This document shows, one piece after another, positions 36,911 through 46,624 of a DNA stretch of 64,000 nucleotides. This DNA comes from CAZMGT01 sp964565895 (GTDB lineage: Bacteria > Armatimonadota > Zipacnadia > UBA1398 > CAZMGT01): contig CAZMGT010000001.1 in NCBI GenBank assembly GCA_964565895.1, positions 210,623 to 274,622 on the forward strand, written 5' to 3'. The notes beneath the pieces are model-generated. The model saw nothing but the letters and a program-made list of their open reading frames with translations. It searched no databases and had not been told where the DNA came from. Every line of letters begins with the position of its first letter. The first letter of the stretch is position 1. A program made the position numbers and the translations under genes.

Positions 36911-38314
36911 GTGTCTCGCGCGCCCGCCGACGTGTTTAAGCCAACCTGGAAGTCGCTTCAGGCCTATCGCGTCCCCGAATGGTACATGGACGCCAAGTTC
37001 GGGATCTTCATCCATTGGGGCGTCTACGCTGTTCCGGCGTACGACAACGAGTGGTATCCGCGGAACATGTATCGCAAGGAGTCGCATGTTTTTCGCTACC
37101 ACCGCGAGAGGTGGGGGCCTCAATCTGTCTTCGGCTACAAGGACTTCATCCCCCTATTCAAAGCTGAGAGGTGGGCCCCCCATTCCTGGGTTTCCTTGTT
37201 TGCCGAAGCAGGCGCCCGCTACGTCGTCCCCGTCGCCGAACACCACGACGGATTCGCGATGTACGCCAGCGAATACACTCCGTGGAACGCAGCAAACATG
37301 GGGCCGCGGAAAGACATAATTGCTGAGCTAAAACGTGTCGTCGAAGAGCATGGGCTGAAGTTTGGTGTTTCCACACATCGCGCCTTTAACTGGCGTTATT
37401 ACACATACGAGGACGACTACGACACGACAAACCCAGCGTATTCGGGGCTCTATAGCCCCCCTCATCCCGAAAAAGCCCCGGCAAGCAGGGAGTTCCTCGA
37501 AGACTGGTTTGCGCGCACCAAAGAGTTGATCGACAAGTTCGCACCGGATCTGTTGTGGTTCGACTTCGGCTGGCACTCCGATGAATTTTCGGAATATCGT
37601 CCGCGAATAGTCGCTTATTTTTACAACCGCGCACTGGCCCTGGAAAAAGAAGTAGTGCTTAACTACAAGGACAAATTGCCCGACGGCGTTGCCGTCCTCG
37701 ATATCGAGCGGGGCAAGCTTAGCGGCATTCGCGAGCACTACTGGCAGACCGATACTTCCGTAAGCACAAAGTCATGGGGCTATATTAAAGACGATCAGTT
37801 TAAGACTCCAACCACGCTCGTGCACGACCTGGTCGACATCGTTAGCAAAAACGGAAACCTTCTCCTAAACATAGGCCCGCGCCCCGACGGGACGATACCG
37901 AAGCAAGCGGCGGATATTTTGCGGGCGATCGGCCGCTGGCTTGCCGTAAACGGCGAGGCGATCTATGGCACGCGCCCGTGGAAGGTATATGGGGAGGGGC
38001 CGACGGAAGTTCAAACGGGCCACCTTACGGAGCAGAAAAACGAGCAGTTTACCGCCCAAGACGTTCGCTTCACTACAAAACCCGGCGCACTATACGCGAC
38101 CTGTCTGGGCTGGCCCGGCAACCAAGCAAAGGTCGTTTCCCTGGGCCGCAAGTCGCCGCACGCCCTGCCCGAGGGTCAAATCGCTCGCATATCCATGCTC
38201 GGTTCGCAAGAGCCCCTGCGCTGGTCGGTTCAAGACGACGCGCTGTACATCGCCACGCCACAGAAAAAGCCCTGCGACCACGCGTATTGTTTCAAGATCG
38301 AGCTCAAACGTTAG
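36911..38314 (+). CDS. Alpha-L-fucosidase, GH29, apparently cytoplasmic
   Basis: About 467 residues from GTG 36911, chosen because AAAGGGGG lies about ten bases upstream and the GH29 core begins soon after. A longer frame back to 36572 adds random-looking sequence. The core has KFGIFIHWGVYAVPAYDNEWYPRNM, EHHDGFAMY near 111 and the nucleophile-type Asp in LLWFDFGWH near 217, then NGNLLLNIGPRPDG, all hallmarks of GH29. The enzyme releases alpha-linked fucose. No signal peptide is visible, so it likely acts on imported oligomers. Divergent from the XRE-cupin regulator. Confidence 0.9.
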   Translation: MSRAPADVFKPTWKSLQAYRVPEWYMDAKFGIFIHWGVYAVPAYDNEWYPRNMYRKESHVFRYHRERWGPQSVFGYKDFIPLFKAERWAPHSWVSLFAEAGARYVVPVAEHHDGFAMYASEYTPWNAANMGPRKDIIAELKRVVEEHGLKFGVSTHRAFNWRYYTYEDDYDTTNPAYSGLYSPPHPEKAPASREFLEDWFARTKELIDKFAPDLLWFDFGWHSDEFSEYRPRIVAYFYNRALALEKEVVLNYKDKLPDGVAVLDIERGKLSGIREHYWQTDTSVSTKSWGYIKDDQFKTPTTLVHDLVDIVSKNGNLLLNIGPRPDGTIPKQAADILRAIGRWLAVNGEAIYGTRPWKVYGEGPTEVQTGHLTEQKNEQFTAQDVRFTTKPGALYATCLGWPGNQAKVVSLGRKSPHALPEGQIARISMLGSQEPLRWSVQDDALYIATPQKKPCDHAYCFKIELKR

Positions 38315-38829
38315 CGCGGTCCGAGAAACTTCTGCGCAACGTCACGTCGCGGCCAGGACTTTCTGACGGGCGACCAGACCGACACGCCCGAGAAACTTTT
38401 ACGCAGCGCGACGCGGCGGGTTCGTAACCCCTCCAGGACGCGCCTGAGACTTACTTCGGAGGAAATCCGGCTCGCGCCGTCTGCGCCTGGCCCTCCAACG
38501 CCTCCGAAGCGCGGTGAAACCTTGCCGCGGGCGTTGGCCAAGCCGCCGCCCACACACCCTAGGAGCGCAAACGTTTTGCGTGCGCCTAACGGCGGTTCTC
38601 AACGCCTACGAGATCGCGGGGGCCCCACGCAGTTGCAGGGCAGAAGACGAGGAGCAGCAGCGCGAGCGGTTGCAGGCCCCGTGGCCCACATACCCGTGGG
38701 CGCAGACGGTTTTCTCCAACCTAAACGCGCTGGTTGGGGGCCGCGGCCGTCATCTTCAGCCGTTGCCCCTTCGTCTTGCCTCCCTTGTTCTGAAGCGCGC
38801 GGCCTGCGCTGAGCACTTCCCCCAAACCC
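38315..38829. other. Convergent intergenic stretch with an imperfect direct repeat
   Basis: 515 bases between the convergent fucosidase and sulfatase genes. A 33-base imperfect direct repeat (38321-38353 and 38388-38420) begins CCGAGAAACTT in both copies, spaced by 67 bases. Several overlapping frames exist but none resembles a known protein. No tRNA was recognised. Confidence 0.45.
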
Positions 38830-40293
38830 TCATGGCCCAGGGCGGTTAGTTGCGACGATCGTTCCCGCCGGCGGCAAGGCACCGGCACGCTCGGGCAGAT
38901 CGTCTCCCAGCTCTTCCATCCACGCCGCAAGCCTGCGGCGCAGGGCGGATTCTACCTCGGCGAGCTCCGGCCGCCCGGAAATGTTGGTTAGCTCCGCTGG
39001 GTCCCTAAGCAGGTCATAAAGCTCATCAACGGCTTGTGGGTTCCATACATACTTATAGCGCTCCGTGCGTATCGCGCGTATGGCGAAACTCATTCCGTTG
39101 TAGTAGTCGTACATCCCGAATACCTCTTGGGGCCAGATTTTCTCACCGCTTTCGCCGCCGATTACGAGGTCCATGAGATTCCGCGGCGTCGGCGTCTTTT
39201 CGCCATCCCCGCCTGCCCACTGCAGCAGCATCTTCCCCACGTCTACAAGCGATACGAACTCTTTGCGCTCCTGGCCCCTTGCGCCGGGGACACAAACTAT
39301 CAACGGAATGCGCCAGACCTCCTCATAAAAGTACGGCCCCTTGTCGAACCTATTGTGGTTGCCACACATATCGCCGTGGTCGGAAACGAAGACAATCCTC
39401 GTGCACCTTCCCAGGCCGAGCTCCTCGAGCGCACTGAGCAGCAGACCAATTGCCTCATCCACTGCGCTAATGTGCAAACTGGAAAAGGCGACTATCTTCC
39501 GCCACTCTTCCTCATTTATGTCCTTCGTGTCCATGCTGGGCCACCAGGGCACAGGGTGAAACCACGGTTTTCCATAAAAGTCGTCGGCGATGTTTTCTGG
39601 AACATGGACATCCACCGCGTCCGCCCGCGTTGCGTACTCTTCGGGAAGGTAATGCGGAAAATGCGGGCCCGCGAAGGAAACAGTGAGGAAAAAGGGAACG
39701 TCGGCAAAGCTCGCCCGATATTCCCGCAAGAAGTCAGCCGCCTCTCGGGCGAGCTTAAACGGCGGCATTTGCTCCTTTGTCCCGGGGTTAATTCCCCAAA
39801 ATGGCGGCCGCCCTTGTTTTAGGTTCTTCTTGTGCTCCTGGTAGCGAAGCGCTTGCCTTCTATAGGAGTAATCGCTGTGTGCCGGATCGTAGACCTTGGC
39901 GTGTGCGTCGAAGCTTGAGGAATGGCGGTGCGCCCCGCGAATTATTGGCCCGTCCCGACCGAGGTGCCACTTGCCAAAGTAACCGACATGAAAGCCGTTC
40001 CGCGCCGCTCTTTCAATCCACGTCTCCTCGTCTTGCGCAAGCGGTTGCTGCACAGAATAACCGACACCAACATTGTCTCGCACGCCGTGTTCACAAGGCC
40101 ACTTGCCGGTAAGCAGCGATCCTCGCGCGGGCGAGCAGAGAGGTGCCGTAGTAAATGCATTGACAAACACAGTTCCTCTCTCCGCGAGCGAGTCGAGTGT
40201 CGGTGTGCTGACAAACGATCCCCTGTAGCTAAACGCCCATGCCGGCCATTGGTCTACTATTATGACTAATGTGTTGTCGCCTTTTCGCCGCAT
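38830..40293 (-). CDS. Sulfatase without signal peptide, choline-sulfatase-like
   Basis: 487 residues. The core starts at once (NTLVIIVDQWPAWAF), with the DQ metal-site variant seen in choline-sulfatase-like S1 enzymes. The maturation motif is CSPARGSLLTGKWPCEHGV, and GYFGKWHLGRDGP carries the conserved Lys and His. The second metal site is VFVSDHGDMCGNHN. No Tat or Sec signal is visible, in contrast to the exported sulfatases of the window, so it probably works in the cytoplasm with the fucosidase and similar enzymes. It is 25 bases after the GH2 gene stop and likely in the same operon. Confidence 0.85.
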   Translation of the reverse strand: MRRKGDNTLVIIVDQWPAWAFSYRGSFVSTPTLDSLAERGTVFVNAFTTAPLCSPARGSLLTGKWPCEHGVRDNVGVGYSVQQPLAQDEETWIERAARNGFHVGYFGKWHLGRDGPIIRGAHRHSSSFDAHAKVYDPAHSDYSYRRQALRYQEHKKNLKQGRPPFWGINPGTKEQMPPFKLAREAADFLREYRASFADVPFFLTVSFAGPHFPHYLPEEYATRADAVDVHVPENIADDFYGKPWFHPVPWWPSMDTKDINEEEWRKIVAFSSLHISAVDEAIGLLLSALEELGLGRCTRIVFVSDHGDMCGNHNRFDKGPYFYEEVWRIPLIVCVPGARGQERKEFVSLVDVGKMLLQWAGGDGEKTPTPRNLMDLVIGGESGEKIWPQEVFGMYDYYNGMSFAIRAIRTERYKYVWNPQAVDELYDLLRDPAELTNISGRPELAEVESALRRRLAAWMEELGDDLPERAGALPPAGTIVATNRPGP

Positions 40294-40318
40294 TGCCGAG
40301 CTTCGCGCTCCTCATGTC

Positions 40319-43237
40319 CTAGGGAAAACAGCGCAGCAAATTACCAAGCACCCTACGGGCCACCCCGTCGTAGCCCACAGCGCTTTTCAGGCGAAATGTG
40401 CACAGCAGCACAGTCCCCCTCCCCGTCCGCTTCCTAATCACCGTGCTCCCCCACCAGAATTCCATGGGCGTGCTGTGCGCTGTGCCGTCGCCGTAGCCTA
40501 AGCAGCCGGCAAGCGTTTCCCCCTGTATGGGCAAAATGCAGAAGTTGGGCACTACCTCGGCATATGCCTCGCCGAGCAGCTTGTCCCGCGGCAGCCCCCG
40601 CATAAGCTTTTGCTCCACGACGTAGTGGCACACGGGCGACCAGTTTCCCCGCGCGGGCCACGCCCGCCCCTCGAGCTGGAGCGCTTCTATTGCCTGGGCG
40701 ATCCCCCGCTGCTCTTCGGCAAGAAGCAGGACGCGCTTTCCCTCCGCCGCCGCTTGGCGCAGCCTGCTAACCTGCGCTGCATCGGCCAGGGGCAAAACAG
40801 CGATTACATAGTCCGCGTCTGCCACGTCGCTGACATACTGCGCGCCCATCTCCTCGACCGCTTGGCGCACCGCCGCGCCACGGCCAGGCCCTACAAGGGC
40901 GACGCGCCCCTGAAGCGGCTCCGCCGCGTCATCGAGCACCCATACCGTCCTCTCGCCCTTCGCCCACACTTCGTCGCCCGTTTTCATGGCAAAGGTTAGG
41001 CGATAGCGCCCCGGCTCGCGCGGAAGCTTCACCGCGCCCTGCCACACGGTTGTCACACCGCGCGCGCATTTTCCCAGCCCAAGCTCAACTGTTTGCTCAA
41101 ACCCGCTCTCACCGCTAATCGTCAAGCTAAGGGGAAGCTCCGTCTCGCCGTCCGCGTCTTCCGCACAGAGGACAACCTCTGCCTTGGCGTCCCTCCCCCG
41201 CTCATACGCCGCCGCGTCAACAAACACTGCCAAAACGCGCGGGGCATTGGCCTGCGCAATTGCGCGCGCGACAAGTTTCTCCCCGCGCCACATGTCAAAA
41301 GCTTCCGCGCCTAAAATACACCCGCCCGCAGAAAACGCGTGCATGACATAGCCGCAGGCAAGCGGGTTTGCGCGAATGGCGAGCGCTTGCAAATAGTTCG
41401 TCCGCGCGTGAATCTCCTGGCTCAGCGTTATAAGCTCACCTATGTCGGAAAATATCTCACCCATCTTGTTCTCCGCAAAACCGCGGACCAACGACTGCAG
41501 CAGAGATTTGTGGTGTACGTAATCCTCATTTCGCTCGGCCCCGCGCTTTTGATATTCGCGGACAATCCGCGGAAGGTCCGGAATACTCCCATAGCCAAAC
41601 TCCGTTACGAACACCGACACGCCTTTCCTAACATGCCAGCGCCCGCGTTCAACATCTTCTTCCCCAAGCGTGCGTAGGTAGGTTAGGTGCGACTGCGCCG
41701 TCGGCCCGCGCAGATAGCGGTGCACATCGTTTATCGGTTTGGCCTCAGAGGAATAAGGAAGGTAAACGTTTGCCCCACCTGCCCAGCCGCCGGACTCGTC
41801 GATGATTATTCGTGTCCGGTCAAGCTGGCGGACAAGCTGGCACAGCTCCCCAATCGCCTTTTGAATAGGGGTGCGCAGAAGCTCGTTTGGTGTATGAAAA
41901 CGTTGCAGCTCTTTTAACGCGCCGCCCTCGTTCAAAATACACCACATAACAACCGAGGGATGGTTTCGGTCGCGCATGACCATTCGTTCCAGCTCCCCCC
42001 GGCACAGGTCCACCGTTTTCTCTGTCTGCAGCATCCATTCGATCGGTGGCTCGTCGCAAAGCATCATGCCCAGCTCATCGGCGACGTCCAACACAACAGG
42101 GTGTATCGGGATCTGCCAAAAGCGCAGCAGGTTAAAGCCCGCCTGCTTTGCCTTGCGCATCTCATCAATGACAAACTCGCGCGAGGGGGGAGCGGCAAGG
42201 GTCATCGGATAAAGCCCCTCGTGAAACGCCCCCTTGACGAACACGGGCTTGCCGTTTAGCACAAACCGCCCGCGTTCCATGGTCAGCATGCGCAGGCCAA
42301 AACGGACGCGCACCGCATCGCTGTATGCCCCCCGCGAAGATTTCGTGGAAAGCGCCGCTTTAAGCAGGTAAAGGTTCGGCTGGTCGGGGCTCCACAGCTT
42401 GGGGTTAGGAAGCGAAAGATCAAACGCGAGGCTTTGCCGCCCCGCCTTCAGAGGAATGGTCCTGCGCAACGAGGCCTCTGCGGCGTCGCCGCGCCGCGCT
42501 TCGAAAACGTCCAACTGCACCTCGGCGGAGCGCAGCCCAGGCTCGCGGCAATTCAGGGTAAGCTTAACCGTTGCCCCGGAAAGATCGCGCATGGGCTGCA
42601 CGAAACAATCCTCGATATAAAGCGGTGGGAGAACTAGTAACTTAACCGGCTGCCAAATTCCCCCGAAATTAAACGACTCAAGCTCGCGCCAGCAAGGAAG
42701 CTCCTTAAGCTGCACACCATCTATTTCCCCCTGTTTGGGAAGATCAATTACCCGCACTACTAAGCGATGCGCTTCGCCTTCCCGAACAATATCGGTTACG
42801 TCGAAAGTAAAAGGTGTATATCCCCCTTCACATCTTCCCACATATTTGCCGTCTATCCATACGTCGGCAAGGTTGTTTACCGCGTCAAAACGCAGCAAGG
42901 TAATTTGGTTTTCATAGCGCTTAGGCACCTCAAACGTCCGCCAATACCATGCCACCCCGTCATATCCCGGGTTAATCAGTTCCCAGCATCCGGGGACGGT
43001 TATCTCCTGCCCTCCGCGCGGGGGCTCGCTCAGTGCAAACCACTTTTCTTCTTTGCCGCGGTTTTCGGGGTCGAAGACGATCCGCCATTTTCCATCAAGC
43101 GAAATCTCGCGCTGTTCGTGTGCCTTGCCCACAGCGTCCCCGCCCATAGGAAGCACACCTCCTACCTCAGCGAAAGCCGCAGCGGCGCCTAGCAGCGCCG
43201 CCACGATACCGGCTTGCAGCGTGCCCAGCCCTCTCAT
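40319..43237 (-). CDS. Exported GH2 glycosidase (beta-galactosidase/glucuronidase-like)
   Basis: 972 residues with a signal peptide (LGTLQAGIVAALLGAAAAFA). It has a sugar-binding jelly roll (about 45-215, with FDAVNNLADVWIDGKYVG and VTDIVREG motifs), an Ig-like domain (about 215-330), and a TIM barrel with acid/base WCILNEGG near 431 and nucleophile-type VTEFGYGS near 545. A C-terminal beta/Rossmann-like tail has CGY-type sequence and a final amidotransferase-like stretch. Fits GH2, probably beta-galactosidase, beta-glucuronidase or beta-mannosidase activity on an exported glycan. The adjacent signal-less sulfatase suggests a desulfation step after cleavage. Confidence 0.85.
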   Translation of the reverse strand: MRGLGTLQAGIVAALLGAAAAFAEVGGVLPMGGDAVGKAHEQREISLDGKWRIVFDPENRGKEEKWFALSEPPRGGQEITVPGCWELINPGYDGVAWYWRTFEVPKRYENQITLLRFDAVNNLADVWIDGKYVGRCEGGYTPFTFDVTDIVREGEAHRLVVRVIDLPKQGEIDGVQLKELPCWRELESFNFGGIWQPVKLLVLPPLYIEDCFVQPMRDLSGATVKLTLNCREPGLRSAEVQLDVFEARRGDAAEASLRRTIPLKAGRQSLAFDLSLPNPKLWSPDQPNLYLLKAALSTKSSRGAYSDAVRVRFGLRMLTMERGRFVLNGKPVFVKGAFHEGLYPMTLAAPPSREFVIDEMRKAKQAGFNLLRFWQIPIHPVVLDVADELGMMLCDEPPIEWMLQTEKTVDLCRGELERMVMRDRNHPSVVMWCILNEGGALKELQRFHTPNELLRTPIQKAIGELCQLVRQLDRTRIIIDESGGWAGGANVYLPYSSEAKPINDVHRYLRGPTAQSHLTYLRTLGEEDVERGRWHVRKGVSVFVTEFGYGSIPDLPRIVREYQKRGAERNEDYVHHKSLLQSLVRGFAENKMGEIFSDIGELITLSQEIHARTNYLQALAIRANPLACGYVMHAFSAGGCILGAEAFDMWRGEKLVARAIAQANAPRVLAVFVDAAAYERGRDAKAEVVLCAEDADGETELPLSLTISGESGFEQTVELGLGKCARGVTTVWQGAVKLPREPGRYRLTFAMKTGDEVWAKGERTVWVLDDAAEPLQGRVALVGPGRGAAVRQAVEEMGAQYVSDVADADYVIAVLPLADAAQVSRLRQAAAEGKRVLLLAEEQRGIAQAIEALQLEGRAWPARGNWSPVCHYVVEQKLMRGLPRDKLLGEAYAEVVPNFCILPIQGETLAGCLGYGDGTAHSTPMEFWWGSTVIRKRTGRGTVLLCTFRLKSAVGYDGVARRVLGNLLRCFP

Positions 43238-43488
43238 TGCGCAACACCTCGCCCGTGGCGCCCTTTGCGAGAATAAAAGCTTCGGCGCGCTGCTCGCCCG
43301 TCGCAGCGGGCCTTGTCGCGCCGCAGGAGCGGATTTCTATACACACCAGCCTCCTCCCTGCCCCCCGCGGGCCGCCGACTGCCAGCGCCGCAGGTGAAAA
43401 CGCTGAGTTGACCACGCGCTACGCAGAGCTTATTATTTCGCCAACTAATCTTCCCCGGCACGCCCCCGGGAGCTACGGAGGGTTTACC

Positions 43489-44436
43489 ATGGCTTCGCTC
43501 GGAGCGCGTAATTCCTGGCTGGCGAAAATAGCTTGCGCCTTCCTGCTGCTTGGCTTTAGCCTTTCCCTACACGCCGCTGCGCAGCAGGCTGCAAAACCGC
43601 GCCCCACCTACGCTAACCTTTCCTATGGGCCGCACGAGCGCAACGTGCTCGACCTTTGGCTCGCTAAGTCCGACAAGCCTACGCCGCTGGTCCTCTTTAT
43701 CCATGGCGGGGGCTTTCGCGGCGGCAGCAAAAGCGCCATTGGCGGAGCGACGATAAAGCGCTTCCTCGACGCGGGCATCTCCGTGGCGGCCATCGAATAC
43801 CGCTTCATCTCCGACAAGCCCCTGCCTGCCGCTCATTACGACTGCCGTCGCGCGCTGCAGTTCCTGCGCTACAATGCAGAGCGGTTTAACATCGACAAAG
43901 AGAAAATCGGCGCCTTCGGAGGCTCTGCGGGAGCGCAGTTGTGCATGTGGCTCGCTTTCCACGACGACATGGCCGACCCCAATAGCGACGACCCAATTGC
44001 CCGCGAGTCAACGCGGCTTACCTGTGTCGCGACCACTGGCGGACAGACGACAATGGATTTCGAGTGGTGGAAAAAGTGGATACCGGGCATCGAAGACGAA
44101 GCGTCCCGCCGCAGCACAACGGAGGTCTTGACGGAGCTCTTTGGCACGGACGATCTCGAAACAGTCCGCAAAATCGTTGAAGATATTTCCGCACTTTCTC
44201 TAATCTCCAAAGACGATCCGCCAATATTCATGGAATATCGCCAGAGGCCGACCGACCCTGTCCCAAAAGATCCTCAAAAGGCGCGCGGGTGGAAGATACA
44301 TCACGTAATCTTCGGGATTAAGCTTAAGGAAAAGATGGACGAGCTGGGCATTGAGGCTGTGCTTAAATATCCAGGTGTCCAGACACCCTATGAGTCGCGA
44401 GAGGACTTTTTGATTAAGAAACTCTCGGCAAAGTAG
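43489..44436 (+). CDS. Exported alpha/beta-hydrolase esterase, paralogue of the 27380 gene
   Basis: About 315 residues from ATG 43489, with GGAGG eight bases upstream and a signal peptide (KIACAFLLLGFSLSLHAAAQQ). A longer frame to 43237 is not supported. It carries FIHGGGFRGGSK and the nucleophile elbow GGSAGAQ. Its layout matches the 27380 esterase through almost every conserved segment, including YGPHERNVLD, SDDPIARESTRLT and KEKMDELGIE. It probably removes acetyl, feruloyl or similar esters from glycans outside the cytoplasm. It is divergent from the GH2 gene. As in the paralogue, the C-terminal catalytic His is not obvious. Confidence 0.8.
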   Translation: MASLGARNSWLAKIACAFLLLGFSLSLHAAAQQAAKPRPTYANLSYGPHERNVLDLWLAKSDKPTPLVLFIHGGGFRGGSKSAIGGATIKRFLDAGISVAAIEYRFISDKPLPAAHYDCRRALQFLRYNAERFNIDKEKIGAFGGSAGAQLCMWLAFHDDMADPNSDDPIARESTRLTCVATTGGQTTMDFEWWKKWIPGIEDEASRRSTTEVLTELFGTDDLETVRKIVEDISALSLISKDDPPIFMEYRQRPTDPVPKDPQKARGWKIHHVIFGIKLKEKMDELGIEAVLKYPGVQTPYESREDFLIKKLSAK

Positions 44437-44572
44437 CTGCGCGCGGCCGGCCCCATTGGCCAAGCGCGCCACGCTCCCGCGCGGCGGCAACAAGTGGGAG
44501 CGGCTTTGTTTCGCATGCCGGTTGCGGCGCGCTGTGGCTACAGTTGTCCGCGCCTAACGAAAGGTGTTCGCG

Positions 44573-46270
44573 TTGAGCGGCAAGTATCCGGCAGACAGCG
44601 AAACGAGCGAACTGCGGACGTTAATCGAGCAATTCAGCGAAGACTGGGCGCTGCACAAAAGATACTTCGACATTCCCCTCTCCGAAGAAGATATTGCCGC
44701 AAAGGGCACCTTTTTGGAGCGCTCGCGCGCCGTCCTGGACTCCCTTCCCTTTGAGTCGCTCAGCCTCGACGGGCAAATAGACTATCTGCTCCTTCGCAAC
44801 CTGTTGGCCTACGAGCAAGAGAAGCTTTCCTGGCAAGCGGAGCGCGAGAGGGAGCTTTTGCGCTTTTTGCCGTTCGCGAAGACGATCGTCGAGCTCGAGC
44901 AGGGCCGCCGCTGCGGCAAGCCGCTTGACGCTCAGCGCGCGGGCTCGGCCTTGTCCGCAGCCGCACAGGAGGTAGAGCGAGCCGGCCCGCTCGTCCGCCG
45001 GTCGCTCGCTGCGCTTGCCCGTGCCCTGCGCGACAACGAGCTGCAAACACTTGCCGGGCGGCTCGTGCGCGCTGTGGAGCGCCTGCGCGAGATAGTCCAG
45101 CGTTGGCATAAGTTCTACCGCGGCTATGACCCGGCGCACACCTGGTGGGCGAGCGCGCCTTACACACAGCTCGACAGCGCGCTGGAGAAGCTAGCGATCG
45201 ACCTTCGGCGCCAATATCTCGACGAAAGCGACGAAGCAAGCGACACGGCGGTTGTCGGCGACCCCGTTGGCCGCCGGGCGCTGGTAAACGAGCTTCGTTT
45301 CTCGATGGTCGCGTATTCGCCCGAAGAGTTGCTCGGTATTGCCCAAAGAGAACTTTCTTGGTGCGAGGAGCGAATGGTCGCTGCTTCAAAAGAGATGGGC
45401 TGCGGGGCGGACTGGAAGAAGGCGCTTGAACGTGTAAAAGAAGACCACGTTCCTCCTGGCGAGCAGCCCACGCTCGTGCGCGAGCTTGCCCGCGAGGCGA
45501 TAGAGTTTGTCGCGGGCAAGCAGCTTGTCACCGTCCCGACCCTGGCGCGCGAGCTGTGGCGAGTAGACATGCTCCCTCCGGAAAAGCAACGGGTTAATCC
45601 GTTCTTTACCGGCGGCGAGGTTATTAGCGTCGCCTATCCCACGGATGAAATGCCTCACGAGGAAAAACTAATGCGCCTGCGCGGAAACAACAGGCACTTC
45701 GCCCGGGCGACCGTTCACCACGAGCTCATTCCCGGCCACTTCCTCCAGGGCTACATGGCAGCCAGGCACAGAAAATATCGCGCCATCTTTCGCACACCGT
45801 TTTACGTTGAGGGCTGGTGCCTGCACTGGGAAATGTTGCTTTGGGACCTGGGCTTTGCCAAAACGCCGGAAAACCGCGTGGGGATGCTCTTTTGGCGTAT
45901 GCACAGGTGCGCCCGTGTGCTGTTTTCCATTAATTTCCACCTGGGCCAGATGACCGCCGAGCAATGCGTCGCCCTCCTCGTGGAACGCGTGGGCATGGAA
46001 CAAAAAAACGCCGAGGCCGAAGTTAGGCGCTCGCTCGCGGGCGACTTTCCTCCCCTATACCAGTGCGCATACCTCATCGGCGGCCTGCAGTTGCGCGCGC
46101 TGCACCGCGAGCTCGTGGGCAGCGGCAAAATGACAAACCGCGAGTTTCACGACGCCGTGCTTAAGGAAAACGCAATACCGGTTGAGCTCATCCGGGCAAA
46201 GCTCACCGGCCAGCGCCTGGCGCGCGAGTTTCGCCCCGCGTGGCGGTTCGCAGAGCTCGCCGAGGAATAG
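44573..46270 (+). CDS. DUF885-family metallohydrolase
   Basis: About 565 residues. A TTG at 44573 is preferred because AAAGGTG lies six to eight bases upstream, whereas an in-frame GTG at 44564 overlaps that site. The family signature HHELIPGHFLQGYMA near 382 is a zinc-site HELxPGH motif of DUF885 proteins. An all-helical body surrounds it. DUF885 proteins resemble M32-type carboxypeptidases and are often annotated as lipoproteins, but no signal peptide is visible here. Peptidase activity is expected by family but not proven. It follows the esterase by 136 bases on the same strand. Confidence 0.8.
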   Translation: MSGKYPADSETSELRTLIEQFSEDWALHKRYFDIPLSEEDIAAKGTFLERSRAVLDSLPFESLSLDGQIDYLLLRNLLAYEQEKLSWQAERERELLRFLPFAKTIVELEQGRRCGKPLDAQRAGSALSAAAQEVERAGPLVRRSLAALARALRDNELQTLAGRLVRAVERLREIVQRWHKFYRGYDPAHTWWASAPYTQLDSALEKLAIDLRRQYLDESDEASDTAVVGDPVGRRALVNELRFSMVAYSPEELLGIAQRELSWCEERMVAASKEMGCGADWKKALERVKEDHVPPGEQPTLVRELAREAIEFVAGKQLVTVPTLARELWRVDMLPPEKQRVNPFFTGGEVISVAYPTDEMPHEEKLMRLRGNNRHFARATVHHELIPGHFLQGYMAARHRKYRAIFRTPFYVEGWCLHWEMLLWDLGFAKTPENRVGMLFWRMHRCARVLFSINFHLGQMTAEQCVALLVERVGMEQKNAEAEVRRSLAGDFPPLYQCAYLIGGLQLRALHRELVGSGKMTNREFHDAVLKENAIPVELIRAKLTGQRLAREFRPAWRFAELAEE

Positions 46271-46624
46271 CGCAGCGGCGCCGCCGCGCCTGAGGCAACC
46301 GCTGCGGGAACGCCTCGCCCCGCGAAAATGTTGGCGCATGAAAGCGGCTTTCGCGCATCTGTGTATCGTCGCCGCGGCAAGGCGCGGGGCTAGGCCGGAT
46401 ACCACGCTGCCCTCGGCCATACCCAAATTCCCCGCGCTATGCGAAAGAGGTGCACGCAAATTGCTCGGTGAACGACGAAGCTTGAAGCCGCTGCCCCGCC
46501 GCTTGCCGGTGCAAGCAATGTGCGCTTAGGGAAACAAGCTGGCAAGGCGAGGCACGGGAAGGAAAGCACAGGGCGCGTTGCGCCCCCAACGCCGAGCGGC
46601 AAGAAAAGAAGGGGAGGCGGAAAA
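46271..46624. other. Intergenic stretch upstream of rubrerythrin
   Basis: 354 bases, GC-rich. It contains the ribosome-binding site of the rubrerythrin gene (GGGGAGG at its end). No clear -35/-10 pair, terminator or extra gene was found. Confidence 0.4.

Noticed and set aside
38395..38435. A GGTTCGTAACC stretch that looks like a tRNA T-arm
   Set aside because: No acceptor stem, anticodon arm or D-arm partners could be found around it; the stretch is simply palindromic.
38514..38849. A 111-residue plus-strand frame in the gap between the fucosidase and the sulfatase gene
   Set aside because: No recognisable domain or start signal, and it overlaps the end of the sulfatase gene. Treated as random.
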